In this document: piece by piece, positions 12,701 through 20,168 of the stretch | How the letters are laid out: each line of letters opens with the position of its first letter | Numbering within the stretch: the first letter of the stretch is position 1 | Source: Symbiodinium natans | Lineage: Eukaryota; Sar; Dinophyceae; Suessiales; Symbiodiniaceae | Length of the DNA stretch: 42,500 nucleotides | Assembly: GCA_905221605.1 (NCBI GenBank) | Contig: CAJNDS010000871.1 | Span: 1 to 42,500 of the forward strand | Direction of reading: 5' to 3' | Made by a program: the position numbers and the translations under genes | The notes under the pieces: model-generated | The model's database searches: none | Told to the model about the DNA's origin: nothing | Seen by the model: only the letters and a program-made list of their open reading frames with translations

Positions 12701-13567
12701 AGGCAGTCGTCGCAGTTCGTTCAGTGCGCGAAGGTGAAGCGAATTCGTCACTAACAGGTTTCGCACAGTATGAGATGCAGCACGCACATCAAAAGCCACG
12801 CCACCTAGAACGCTCAAGTCACAGATCAGCTTGCAGACCCCTTCCCCGGCAAACATGTGACCTGTCAGGAAATCTCATCCAAGGTGCTGCCTTGCAATCC
12901 TTGCCAGGCTTACAACCAATGTCCCGTCTTTCGCGTAGTACCCGACGCAAAAGCAGGCGAGGATGTCCATAGTCCAGAAAGCCAACGTGACCCCCGTCAT
13001 CATGGACAGAAAGGCGTTGTCTTGAAGCGGGAAAGCTGTGTAAAGAGGGATCATGATTAAGTCGTAGAGCAAGACGAGCACACCGACCAAGTCCCAACAG
13101 ATCCGCTTTGGCGAGTTCGGGCTTAAGACCCATTTCGACGTTGTTGTTTCAGATCGTATCTTCTTCTCTTGCTCCAGCTCTCTGGCAAACTCGTCCAGGC
13201 CTTGCAACAACGTCCACTGACCTAGCTTTACATGAGCTTGTGCTGCAAGAGCCACCACGAGCCGTAACATTCCGAAAGAAGTGTCTCCAGGACTCTAGGA
13301 CGTGCAAAGGCTGACAAGACTCCCAATTGTCGGGCCTTCACTTAGATCTATGTTCTCCTCCTCCTCTTCCTCCCGCATGTGCATGGCAAAGTCATGGGCT
13401 CCTGGGCCACCAATACCCTTTTTGGTCTTCGGTTTGAAAAAAGATTTAAGGCGGACGATGGTGCAGAGGCAATGTGTGTCTTCCAGTCTATGCCTGATTT
13501 TTCCAGGCTCCAGCCTAGGAGTCCGTTGATAGACAGGCAGTGTGGTTTCCCCAACGTGCCAATTCCC
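4661..13567 (-). CDS. Voltage-gated, cyclic nucleotide-binding cation channel (KCNH/CNG/HCN-like), multi-exon
   Basis: The gene encodes a six-transmembrane channel with a voltage sensor, pore and C-terminal cyclic nucleotide-binding domain, expected in the plasma or an internal membrane. Exons in transcription order are: 13567-13321 (N-terminus), 13221-12891 (S1-S2), 12476 to about 12430 (S3), 11819 to about 11702 (S4), about 10180-10034 (S5), 9973-9869 (turret), 9752-9672 (pore helix and filter), 9540 to about 9455 (S6), 9338 to about 9226 (C-linker), 8881 to about 8808, 8026-7996, 7531-7452, 7173-7144, about 6126-6063 (tentative), 5515-5456 and 4754-4661 (CNBD and after). Most junctions keep phase. 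Introns begin GT, GC or GA and end AG|G. The start lies upstream of 13567 and the end below 4661 is unknown. The pore lacks a GYG/GFG filter. The family is certain from the order of motifs; individual exon edges are inferred. Confidence 0.88.
4837..4960. mobile_element. MITE family 1, copy b, with 14-bp direct repeats
   Basis: The right end GGGGGGAACATCCCAA and the internal ATTAAGGACTGTTAGTAT match copies at 6527-6625 and 32592-32726. The left end is diverged. A perfect 14-bp direct repeat, ATCATGTGGAGGGA, flanks it at 4837-4850 and 4947-4960. It lies in the channel intron between 5455 and 4755. Confidence 0.7.
5105..5145. repeat. TA/CA-rich simple repeat
   Basis: A short run of alternating TATATATATA and ACACAC units lies in the channel intron. 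No other function is visible. Confidence 0.5.
5456..5515 (-). CDS. Channel exon: CNBD phosphate-binding region
   Basis: After AACTGAG|G the exon reads WFCESVLWTPWVHQGRARAK. It corresponds to the cassette (W-x-x-E-x-x-L-W, then R-A) that contacts the cyclic nucleotide in canonical domains. The usual FGE-I-x-x-L is replaced by WFCESVLW, so ligand binding is doubtful. A GA donor (GACGCC) joins in phase to SETELLAL. Confidence 0.82.
5549..5635. repeat. TTTC and CT microsatellites
   Basis: A (CTTT)n block at about 5549-5571 is followed by (CT)n blocks at about 5590-5632. They lie upstream of the 5515 acceptor on the minus strand, where they read as GA-rich sequence. Confidence 0.8.
5947..6041. 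mobile_element. MITE family 2, copy 2
   Basis: The element is about 90 bp between CTAG direct repeats (5947-5950 and 6038-6041). It starts AATGGCCCTTAAACC and ends AAGGGCCTGGCTAG. It aligns over its length with 3831-3928. It lies in a channel intron, just past the tentative exon at 6063-6126. Here excision does not obviously restore a frame. Confidence 0.7.
6063..6126 (-). CDS. Tentative channel exon in the CNBD
   Basis: After AATCAG the minus strand reads DGDYWHVESKTFSNLGADQP. Position and composition fit the variable stretch between SLEY and WFCESVLW. The phase with the upstream exon does not match, so an intervening exon or other edges are needed. Confidence 0.4.
6527..6625. mobile_element. 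MITE family 1, copy a
   Basis: The terminal inverted repeats are TTGGATGTTCCCCCTTATAC at the left and its near complement ending GGGGGAACATCCCAA at the right. The flanks carry imperfect 10-bp direct repeats AGCTCCCGAG and AACTCCCCAG. It lies within a channel intron. It has no open frame of its own. Confidence 0.75.
6731..6806. repeat. C26-A14 homopolymers followed by a G run
   Basis: C26 (6731-6756) runs directly into A14 (6757-6770). A second run of Gs follows at about 6791-6806, so the two could form a hairpin or a quadruplex. The glycine/proline-rich frames across it are artefacts. Run lengths in such tracts are often unreliable in assemblies. Confidence 0.85.
7144..7173 (-). CDS. Channel microexon (30 nt): CNBD
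   Basis: The segment between TCTGAG|G and the GC donor (AATA|GCATTT) reads YFLCSGSLE plus a split Tyr codon. With the preceding exon this gives HSMYFLCSGSLEY, the expected M-Y-F-(V/L)-x-x-G-x-L-x-Y strand pair of a CNBD. Confidence 0.75.
7452..7531 (-). CDS. Channel exon: CNBD beta-roll, first half
   Basis: After AGCAG|G the exon reads VCCSVPVEMALSRGDVLFSG, then GEEAHS. The L-x-x-G-D-x-L-F-x-x-G-E pattern is diagnostic of the cyclic nucleotide-binding domain. The GT donor (GTGACG) splits the Met codon that continues as M-Y-F-L in the next exon. Confidence 0.87.
7996..8026 (-). CDS. Channel microexon (31 nt): entry to CNBD
   Basis: The sequence between CCGAG|G and the GC donor GCAAG|GCACC reads LDKFEALMRK and joins in phase to VCCSVPVEMAL in the next exon. 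The size is unusually small, but phase, splice ends and position all fit the helix before the beta-roll. Confidence 0.6.
8808..8881 (-). CDS. Channel exon: end of C-linker
   Basis: After AACTCAG|G the exon reads DVHLFGHLSGPLHNELQTEL and then NKP. It corresponds to the 'L-S-x-P-L-x-x-E-L' segment before the CNBD beta-roll. The donor may be GC (GCCTAG at about 8807), but the end is not certain. Confidence 0.8.
9226..9338 (-). CDS. Channel exon: C-linker
   Basis: After AGTGAG|G the exon reads LRKMTGRHSSQLWLLRKFLR and then QRGITLDLQVRINRCLE. This matches the A'-B' helices that link S6 to the CNBD in CNG/HCN/KCNH channels (QFWLLRRYLR-type motif). The 3' edge is uncertain. Confidence 0.85.
9455..9540 (-). 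CDS. Channel exon: S6
   Basis: After GGGAG|G the exon reads SFAIGVLLFALLVFSSFVAS and then LTGATTSF, a typical S6 gate helix. Donor and acceptor surroundings share AGGAGC, so the exact cut is ambiguous by a few bases. The 3' edge is near 9455. Confidence 0.85.
9672..9752 (-). CDS. Channel exon: pore helix and selectivity region
   Basis: After GCTGCAG|G the exon reads YTTAMHWSLTQFTPASMGVQ and then PQNTFER. The position of the potassium-selectivity signature (GYG/GFG) is occupied by TPASM. From my recollection this variant is frequent in dinoflagellate channels of this family, so ion selectivity cannot be predicted. The donor is GA: GAGAG|GAGCCC. The junction joins in phase to FERSFAIG. Confidence 0.87.
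9869..9973 (-). CDS. Channel exon: pore turret
   Basis: After ATTAAG|G the exon reads YLVGCNPPGNESSWLIAEF and ends DDPNDEFLLYK. This is the extracellular S5-pore loop with the conserved SSW. The GT donor (GTGCCA at 9868) leaves AA, and the following exon supplies G to complete K, then YTTAMHW. Confidence 0.8.
10034..10180 (-). CDS. Channel exon: S4-S5 linker and S5
   Basis: The segment reads LTSLSQRIRGDTARQLPD (S4-S5 linker, RIR motif) and then LLDIVKLLIAIIFINHFIAC, followed by AWHLW. The N-H-x-x-A-C-x-W signature of S5 is clear. The exon ends TGGCA before a GC donor (GCCTGG) and joins in phase to the next exon as WQYLVG. The 5' edge is uncertain within about 20 nt. Confidence 0.85.
11702..11819 (-). 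CDS. Channel exon: S4 voltage-sensing helix
   Basis: The exon reads GVYRINLGLKQGAGLM and then RAGKMLRALRVLRTLRLLRF. There are seven basic residues at exact three-residue spacing (R, K, then five R), the textbook S4 pattern. It ends SAFE before a telomere-like region. The intron edges are approximate: the acceptor is probably CACGAG|GGG at 11820/11819. Confidence 0.88.
12430..12476 (-). CDS. Channel exon: S3
   Basis: A short exon after ATCAAG|G reads YLLSWFPLDVVIAA, the S3 motif (YLxxWFxLD) with its conserved aspartate. The 3' edge cannot be fixed by eye; the frame closes before about 12420. It lies inside longer frames on other registers and would be missed by simple ORF calling. Confidence 0.75.
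12891..13221 (-). CDS. Channel exon: S1-S2 of the voltage sensor
   Basis: After an amphipathic lead (LDEFARELEQEKKIRSE), the motif SPNSPKRICWDLVGVLVLLY leads into S1. S2 follows as GVTLAFWTMDILACFCVGYY, with the acidic residue expected in S2. This 'P-x-S-P-x-R-x-x-W-D' opening is typical of KCNH/CNG channels. The exon ends with LARIA, and the GC donor (CAAG|GCAGCA) joins in phase to the S3 exon to give ARIARYLLSWF. Confidence 0.85.
13321..13567 (-). CDS. Channel exon: cytoplasmic N-terminus
   Basis: The frame is open throughout and reads basic, then acidic: RLKSFFKPKTKKGIGGPG, then FAMHMREEEEEENIDLSEGP. The acceptor TTGACAG|G is directly preceded in the intron by a telomere-like TTTAGGG tract. 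The donor GTCTTG follows GGGA, and the leftover base joins in phase to the next exon (G-S-Q-W-T-L-L-Q). Such acidic N-termini without a PAS domain are common in protist channels. Confidence 0.75.
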
Positions 13568-13600
13568 CTGTCAACCCTAAACCCTGACCCTTAAACCCGA
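13568..13600 (-). repeat. Telomere-like tract abutting a 3' splice site
   Basis: On the minus strand this reads GGGTCAGGGTTTAGGGTTGA and ends at the ACAG|G acceptor of the first recognised channel exon. It is one of several places where degenerate TTTAGGG or CCCTAAA repeats fill the end of an intron. Confidence 0.6.
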
Positions 13601-13605
13601 CAGAC

Positions 13606-13766
13606 ATGCCAAGAATGCCAGAGGGGCGGGTGTATGTGCTCCATAGGTTGAACTGGCGCGGAGATCCGGCGACTATCTCCTCGCTGCCAATAGAGCCTGG
13701 CAGAAGTGCGAAAGTCTCTGGCAGCAAAGCATGGGTGCGCGATATCCATCTGAACGACTCTGCATA
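13606..13766 (+). CDS. Coding-like segment, unknown protein
   Basis: The plus strand is open from ATG to TAG and reads RVYVLHRLNWRGDPATISSL, then PIEPGRSAKVSGSKAWVRDI. The opposite strand is also open (LPGSIGSEEIVAGSPRQFNL) and could be an upstream exon of the channel. I cannot decide the strand. Confidence 0.3.
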
Positions 13767-14860
13767 GCAAAGGCTCATCATGAGCTCACGGGTTGATTGT
13801 GAAGAAGCACCAAGACAGTAGTAAACAAGGAGAGCCGCCCTGCCGACACCCCAAGTAAGGCTTGACGATTGTATGTCGTCTCTGCAACACCAGTTTGTTA
13901 CCCATCCTACAAAAACTGTTGGCTTAATACAGACTACTTCTGAGCGATTGTCTCCAGGAGGGCCAACAATTGACAGTTGTAGCAACACTTAGCCGCCGAA
14001 GTTGGCTCAACATGGCCAGAGACTCAACAATGCAAACAAAGCCATTTCGAGTGGTAAGCAATGAAATAAGAGCAGCCTTCAGAGGGCTCCAAGTTTGTCG
14101 GTTGCTCCGCAGTTCAGAATATTTCCATGAACACAGCTTCACGTCTCTAACAGATGCAGCTCCCGCTTGGCATTACGGAAAGAAGCTACTGGAGTAAACA
14201 CAACAGGTCCAGGACTTGAACAGTTCCAAGATGCTCCAAGTATTCGGGCAGCTCCATTTCAAGATGAAACTGCTAAACCATGCGGTCTTGAAATCAAAAC
14301 TCAAAGCCAATGCCCCTCTTTTTTGAGAGATGCTTCACGCCCATGGGCGGATATGAGGTTTAGTCGTTAGCTTCGTGGTATGAGCATCGAACGGACTCAA
14401 CGGATGCCACCCACTGTGTTCTGCAGTGAAGAGGAATGTTAGAACTGAATGCCCACATGACATAAGCTCTGAGGAAGATGAACCCATGCCAGCATGGGAT
14501 GGCATCACTTGCGATGACGATCCTAGGAACTTTCTCAGGCAAGCATAACGGCAATTGAGTTAGCAAAGAATTACACCACCGAAGACCCCAAACAGTCAAA
14601 GGCACGTCAAAGAAACAGTGGAGATGACCGGAGACAAAGAGAGTCGAGGAGCACAGCAACCCGGCAAAGCCACCGACATGAAGGGAGACGAAGGGAGACA
14701 AAGGGAGAGAAGGAGCCCAGGAACCCGGCAACAGTCCTCAGAATGTCGGCAATCCTTAAATGAATTTAGAACCCCAACAGTAGACTGGGAAAAAAGTGTG
14801 GCTGCAACAAGATGCGGCGCGACATGGCGGCCACAGTGATCTGATTGCATCTCCCAAGAG
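13767..14860. other. Weak coding signals only
   Basis: Around 14440-14548 the plus strand reads DISSEEDEPMPAWDGITCDD before a stop, and may be an exon. GGGAGA(C/G)AA(A/G) reiterations occur around 14680-14710. Nothing else is recognised. Confidence 0.25.
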
Positions 14861-15140
14861 GTAGTGAACGATTTCCATACTAAGTCGAACAGGCAGCACA
14901 GCTCAGAACTCTATCTAGAGGTGGCTGGCGTTGTCCACGCGTATGCGCCAGGCTCATCCACGGCGCGGTTTTGCAGAGCTAGAGCCGGCGTCTACGACTT
15001 CAGGGCAGCCTTCATTCTTAAGTTATTTGGCTTTGGGGTGTTGGGTCGGGACAAGCGTCTACTGTTGGAAGGAGCTGATGGATGGAGAGGTCTGATTACC
15101 CTCACACTAGTTCACGTCTTTTTGCAGTGTCTGGCATGAT
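14861..15140 (+). CDS. Coding-like segment, unknown protein
   Basis: The frame reads YLEVAGVVHAYAPGSSTARF and then GVYDFRAAFILK before becoming low in quality. The opposite strand has stops across this stretch, which favours plus. It could belong with the plus-strand exons at 15.6-19.5 kb. No family is recognised. Confidence 0.3.
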
Positions 15141-15609
15141 CCTGAACACAGGTTGTTGAAGACCTACGCCTATGCAACTCGGTAAAACTTGACAAATTTT
15201 ATATGCAGTCTGAAGAAGAGTGCTTGATGTCAAATCACAACTTAGAAGCTGGGCGCCTTAAAGGTCATCAGCATCGCCTTCCCTGCAACTACGACAATGC
15301 TTGCCAAGGATAGATTCCAGCCTTCGGAATGAAACGCCGACCCACTGAGCTTCGGTGGCTGATACCTCTCAGGTGCATGCAGCTTCGAAGAAGCAAGCAA
15401 AGCTGATCCAGCAACGATTCTCAACCGCGGATTTTTCACCCCCCCCTTAAACCCTTAAGCCCTTAAACCCAAAACCCAAACGGTTGGGCCAGCTATGTGG
15501 GAGCGAAAAAACAACAAATCCTGAATCCTCAACCCCTAAGCCCTTATGCCCTTAAACCCAAAACCCGACACCCTTAAACCCCAAACCCTGAATCCTACAC
15601 CCTGATAAG

Positions 15610-15702
15610 CCTACGCGCACCTCTTTAGCGGCGTGTGGTTCTGCGAGGTGCCGTTGGAGTCGCTGGGCTCACAGAGCTTTGGAGGCAAAGCCAACATCAC
15701 CT
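15610..15702 (+). CDS. Coding-like exon, unknown protein
   Basis: After GATAAG the plus strand reads YAHLFSGVWFCEVPLESLGS, then QSFGGKANIT and a stop. The aromatic-rich composition is unlike noncoding frames here. Upstream is a block of CCCTTAAACCC-type telomere-like repeats (15445-15600), again just before an AG. Confidence 0.4.
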
Positions 15703-16120
15703 GAGCCCACCGACTCGAGGGAAGAACAAACTAGGTACGTTCAGGGTTTATAGGGCTTTAGGGGCTTCGGGGAATCTAATGCCTACTTACAGTGCTCTGC
15801 GACGGCATTATGGCACCCGCGAATCATCACAAAGCCGCAGGCCGAAGATGTCGAAGCCCTTGCCATTATTGCACCTACTCATCTCGAAACCCGTTAAACT
15901 TACCAAACTTCCTGAACTGAATGCCCAGAACTCCCCCACTTCACCGCATGCTACAAAATGCGCGCGCCCTGGCACCCTGACACTCCCAATCTTGGGCAGA
16001 CTCGGAGGCTTGATTTTGCAACTACCACCCATGCAGTTTGAGGGCGTTGGGGTTATGGCCAGGATTTATTGGTTTAGGTTTAGGGTTAAAAGGGGTAACA
16101 AAAAGGGCAACAAATAGGGG

Positions 16121-16245
16121 CTTTTTGGAGCGATTCGGAACTTGCAGATGGCCGACCTGGTTGAAGGAGGCAGGCACGGTGAACGTCTGCCCCGCCTGCT
16201 CTGCATTGAGAGCTGCCACCTTCGAGGCGTGTGCTACAGCACCCT
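16121..16245 (+). CDS. Coding-like exon, unknown protein
   Basis: The plus strand reads WPTWLKEAGTVNVCPACSAL and RAATFEACATAPW, with a CPAC motif, and then a stop or a GTAGAG donor. The minus strand is also open (HASKVAALNAEQAGQTFTVP). Strand choice rests only on the neighbouring plus-strand exons. Confidence 0.3.
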
Positions 16246-16699
16246 GGTAGAGCTAGACTCTAAACTTTAAACTCTACACCCCAAACCCCTATCCCTAAAC
16301 TCCTAAACCCTAAACTATCGAGAATGGGCTCAGAACACGATGCAAAAAAGGTGGTGCATGCGGTGCCCCGCCCTCCCCCTTCCCCCTGCCCTGACCCGCG
16401 TCATCCAAGGCATGACAACGCATGACAGCCTCGCCTCCTTCTCATGAGCCGCGACGAGCTCCGACTCTAAAACTTTCAGCAGCCTTTCCTCGGCTGCTTT
16501 GAGGGCAGAGGGCGGCTTTCATGGGTTTGCGTTGCCTCGAAGCACGCTACGGGTCGAACCAAGTACAGCATGAGCCCGACGCCCTGCACCTGTGTAGCTA
16601 GGGGCCCCACAACCACAGACCTGAATTTCCACCTGCACGCCTGAACCAAACCGCAAAGAAAAGAACCCAGAGCCTGCAAACCCCAACATACCCTAACCA

Positions 16700-16892
16700 C
16701 CAAGGCTCGACTTCACTGCCAAAGCCGGTTGCCATCCCTACGTCCGAGGGGAAGGAGGCTCTTCCCACGACGCTGGTGAGCCAAACGCGCGGCAGAATTC
16801 AGTTTTCGTACCGGTTCCCGGTGGGGAGCTCAGGACATCGCTACCCATATATCGCCCTTCAACTCCCGCATTCCAGAACCAGCGAGTGAGGC
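16700..16892 (+). CDS. Coding-like exon, unknown protein
   Basis: The frame reads LPKPVAIPTSEGKEALPTTL and then TRGRIQFSYRFPVGSSGHRY. It has a normal mix of residues and stays open for about 60 codons after a CCCTAAC telomere-like stretch. No domain is recognised. Confidence 0.4.
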
Positions 16893-17489
16893 CAGCTGCC
16901 CACCCACTGGGGTAGGGTTTAGGGTTTATCGGGGTTGGGGGGAGCCCTGAACCCTTGCACCCAGGCCTCTTCGAACACAGCCGGGTAAGAACATATCTAA
17001 CTAACCTTTGAAGTTGGACTTGCCGGACTACCCGCCCTGTTGACGAGGAAGAAGAACAAACGGCGCATGATACTTCTGTCACACGCACCGAATTACAAGT
17101 CTATCCACCGTGATCATCAGTCGCGCCCTAACCCTAAACCCTAAAACCCCAAAGAAGCCTAAGCTCTGCTTTCAAAAGCCAAACGCTTCTGCACCCAGCT
17201 CGGGCCCAAAGACCATGAAGTCAAAATTTTCGAAAGACCCTGCAACACAGCCCTAACAAGTTTTAGGTTTATATAGGGTTTGGGGTTTCGGCACAGGGTT
17301 GTGGACTCTCACACTGGAAGGAATTGGCTTGGACAGGGCTTTGGCTGTTGGATTGCTTGGTAGGGGCCTAGGCTGCCTAGGACATCAGCTTGCTTTACTT
17401 GAATTTTCGCGAGCTGAACAAGTACAGCCGACCCTAGACGAAACCCTGTTAAATATCTAAACATCTCTGTGTCAAGCAGGCCATGTACA

Positions 17490-17710
17490 CATGATGCGTC
17501 ACACGCCGGCATTGAAACAAAGATATGCGACATGGCGTACTGCTTGGCCTTGAAATACACCGAAGCGCTCTTCAACCCAGTCTCCCAAGGGCCTACCTAG
17601 AGGCCACCAAGAAGCTGGCTTCGAATGCTGGCCTGCGCGCTGAAGTCTTGGAAGGAAACGTTCAACACCACCGGCAACCCCAAGGCCTACAACATAAGCC
17701 GAAACCCTGA
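17490..17710 (+). CDS. Coding-like segment with a frame break, unknown protein
   Basis: The first frame reads ASHAGIETKICDMAYCLALK and YTEALFNPVSQGPT, then stops at TAG. The adjoining frame continues AYLEATKKLASNAGLRAEVL, and a further frame reads SWKETFNTTGNPKAYNIS. Each piece looks coding, so the stretch may be a pseudogene, carry sequencing errors or hide very short introns. The 14 bases AAGGGCCTACCTAG at the break equal one end of MITE family 2. Confidence 0.4.
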
Positions 17711-17819
17711 ACCCTGATACTAACCCCAACCTAATATACAGTGGAGACTCTCAGGCATCAAGGCTACAGCTTGCTGAGGCTCTGGGGATTTTGGGGTTGA
17801 GGATGAAGCCGTTCTTGTG

Positions 17820-17824
17820 GGGGG

Positions 17825-17866
<42 letters not shown>
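17820..17866. repeat. Long G homopolymer
   Basis: About 45 Gs, broken once by C, lie between coding-like segments. The glycine-rich frame across it should not be annotated. Confidence 0.9.
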
Positions 17867-17867
<1 letters not shown>

Positions 17868-18059
17868 GGTGGAGGAGATTGCTGAGATGCCCGAGTTCAG
17901 GTTTCAGAGGCTTAGGGCCTACAGTTACAGGGTTGAGCATGGTCGGTTCCCATCTTTTGGTCCCCTTTCTCTCTTATGATACGGATCCCCGCATTTCAAT
18001 TCAGGAAGCCGCAAACTGGACTCTTCATGAAGCTTCACTCTGAAATTACTCGAAACCAG

Positions 18060-18265
18060 GATTTCGAGCTGGCCGCCTGTCGATCAAGTCCAGCACTGGC
18101 TGAAGCCCATCCAGTATGCCACGAAGCATTCGCGACCTTGCAAGAGCTGCGTTATTTCCGACGCCCAAACCTGTCGTTCTCCTGAGCTTCATACTGTACA
18201 TAAAAAGTTTGTCTATTTTGCTCGATCCAAGTCCTTGCATGGTGAGAGGAGTCAGTTCCTTGCAG
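18060..18265 (+). CDS. Well-supported exon, unknown protein
   Basis: The exon follows AACCAG|G and ends CCTTGCAG before GTAGGT, a good GT donor. It reads ISSWPPVDQVQHWLKPIQYA, then TKHSRPCKSCVISDAQTCRS and FVYFARSKSLHGERSQFLAG, with several Cys residues. No family is recognised. It is probably part of a plus-strand gene with the exons at 18994, 19147 and 19315. Confidence 0.55.
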
Positions 18266-18289
18266 GTAGGTTGTGCATGCGTGTTTGCG

Positions 18290-18316
18290 TCGTAGGTGTG
18301 TGTGTGTGTGTGTGTG
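18290..18316. repeat. TG microsatellite in intron
   Basis: A (TG)n run starts about 25 nt after the donor at 18266. Confidence 0.8.
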
Positions 18317-18993
18317 AGCGTAAAAGTAAGAGCCATCAAGTCTTCCAAGCTTTCTCAACCCTCCCCAGCCCACGAGAGCCAACTCAACGTGATGCAATCT
18401 CAGGCACAGCCAGGCCGGGCTGCCACCCATATGTGGAGCATCCCACCAGAGCAAATCCTTGGTCGGGTTTAGGGCTTTAGTGGAGCACTTGTCTTCTTCA
18501 ATTCGACAGGTGCAGGGGTTCGATTCTTGGGTCTTCTTGTGTGGGGGCGGGGGGGGGGGGGCTAGCTGTAAAAGGTTAGGCGGACTCTGGGATGGCTGAG
18601 GCTACCCTGCCGAGGTGCGAGGTACGCAGCATGAGGCCACGGCGCCGCAGTGAGGTTGCTCTTGGCGGCATCCTGGGCTCTGGCTGGGAAGAGCAGACTG
18701 TAGGCCTGTAAAACCCATCATCCGGGATACTCTTTAGCTTAAAGACTCGCCTACAAGGAGAGGGCGGCGGCAAGGGGCACACGGGTTGGGGCTGCAGGGC
18801 TGTATCTTAGCGAGAAACCTCCATCAACAGAATCATGGAAGCCAGTGTCTTGCTTTGCTTTAACTATAAACTATAAATTGGATTCTTCTATGTTCTTTTG
18901 CTTCTGCAAGGTGTGAGGGAGGTCTTCTGTCTGTAGCCCAAGCCCTAGCTTGTGAACAAGCCTTTTGGAGCCTTTGTGCTCTTTGCATGACAG

Positions 18994-19090
18994 GTGTCCA
19001 CATACTTCATTGGTATGTGCCTCCAGGGCCCGAAGAAGGTCCTGGGCCGAATGCAGCTCGATAGGCTGATGGGTGCGAGGGATTTCGGAA
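18994..19090 (+). CDS. Exon, unknown protein
   Basis: After TGACAG|G the frame reads VSTYFIGMCLQGPKKVLGRM and then QLDRLMGARDFG. The probable donor is GTTTAG at 19091, which resembles the telomere heptamer. Composition is clearly protein-like. The phase to the next exon does not match, so one edge is off. Confidence 0.5.
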
Positions 19091-19146
19091 GTTTAGGAAG
19101 TGCTACTCACTTTCCCCCAACCCGGGCCATCAGGTACGCATCAAAG

Positions 19147-19223
19147 GTCAGAAATCACGAAGCTCGAAGAAGTGCTGCTTTGGGAGCTTCTGGAAACAGG
19201 CCGACTGTTCAACCTCCCTTGCA
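19147..19223 (+). CDS. Exon, unknown protein
   Basis: Between TCAAAG|G and the donor GTCAGG the exon reads SEITKLEEVLLWELLETGRL and then FNLPC. It joins in phase (one leftover base) to the exon at 19315 as NLPCSVAVVG. Confidence 0.5.
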
Positions 19224-19314
19224 GTCAGGGCGGCTGGGCACCCTCGAGGGCGAAGACAGGCCTGCCTCGCACAATCTCTGAGATCCCAATTCCACGTGGC
19301 GACAGGTCTAAGAG

Positions 19315-19500
19315 GCGTTGCAGTTGTGGGTTGCCTGGACGGCCTGAAACATGGTGCACTGACACGACACAAAGGCGGGCGTCGCATTCGGGCCTACATC
19401 GCCCCAGGCCCTAGGCCTTCAACCCCGGTTGTGTTGGAGAAGAAGTTCGGCGGGGGGTCGAAGACGCGCGAGGGCAAGGCTGCCTCAGAGGCGAGTGGCC
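19315..19500 (+). CDS. Exon, unknown basic protein
   Basis: After AAGAG|G the exon reads VAVVGCLDGLKHGALTRHKG, then GRRIRAYIAPGPRPSTPVVL and EKKFGGGSKTREGKAASEAS. The basic segment has the look of a nucleic-acid or ribosome-associated protein, but I recognise no family. The 3' edge is uncertain. Confidence 0.5.
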
Positions 19501-19715
19501 TCTTCCGACTATTCGCTTTGGGCAGTTCTAGGGCTTAAGGGAGTTCACGCCTGGGAATACAGGGGGGTGATGCTCTGTATCCCTCGCTCTCTGTGTGCCG
19601 CCAAGTTACTGCGATCGTCGAAGCAGGCTGGACAACCTTGCGAGCACCGCTTTTGGAGTTGAGGGAATTGGGGGGTTCTTGTGAAAGACCCCGTGGGCTC
19701 TCGGGAGCTGGAATA

Positions 19716-20168
19716 TCAACGCAACCCTTCTCTGAGAACCCCTGGGCTTTTGAAATACCCCTCCCTCTCCGCTGCAGCCGGTAGGGGATAGGCCAAGGAG
19801 CAAACCGCTGAAAGGCCGCGTCCGCATCTTCCCACATGGACTGCAGCCACGGGGATGATGTGAGCAAAGCACTCCTTATGCCAAGCTGGGTTGATCACAG
19901 AAAGGAGCACACCTAAGGCATGGCTTATGGCCAACCCCCAGGACAACTCATACTGTACATGATGCTGGTACTGCAACATCTGCGCATCTCGGGGTAGCTC
20001 CCCGCCGCATACAAACATGAGGCCGGGATCTGCAGCAGCTCGGAATGCGGGGGCATGTAGCCTTGGCTGTCCGGCTTGCATCTGTTTTGGCTTCATCTGT
20101 GACACACTCACAGAATTCGCCTTTCGAAAAGCAACAACAGCTATGACAACCAGACCATCAGTCGTCAA
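19716..20168 (-). CDS. Coding-like frame of about 150 codons, possible membrane protein
   Basis: This is one of the longest natural-looking frames here. It probably begins as an exon at about 20110 after TCACAG, reading MKPKQMQAGQPRLHAPAFRA, then GLMFVCGGELPRDAQMLQYQ and the hydrophobic ELSWGLAISHALGVLLSVIN. The last part, to about 19800, is weaker. It could be a downstream exon of the LMF-like gene, but I cannot match it to that family. Confidence 0.4.
   Translation of the reverse strand: MTTDGLVVIAVVAFRKANSVSVSQMKPKQMQAGQPRLHAPAFRAAADPGLMFVCGGELPRDAQMLQYQHHVQYELSWGLAISHALGVLLSVINPAWHKECFAHIIPVAAVHVGRCGRGLSAVCSLAYPLPAAAEREGYFKSPGVLREGLR

Noticed and set aside
18470-18535. tRNA-like sequence with GGTTCGATTC and a TTTAGTGG box
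   Set aside because: The T stem needs two G-U pairs and no acceptor stem can be drawn, so it is not a tRNA. A decayed tRNA-derived repeat cannot be excluded.
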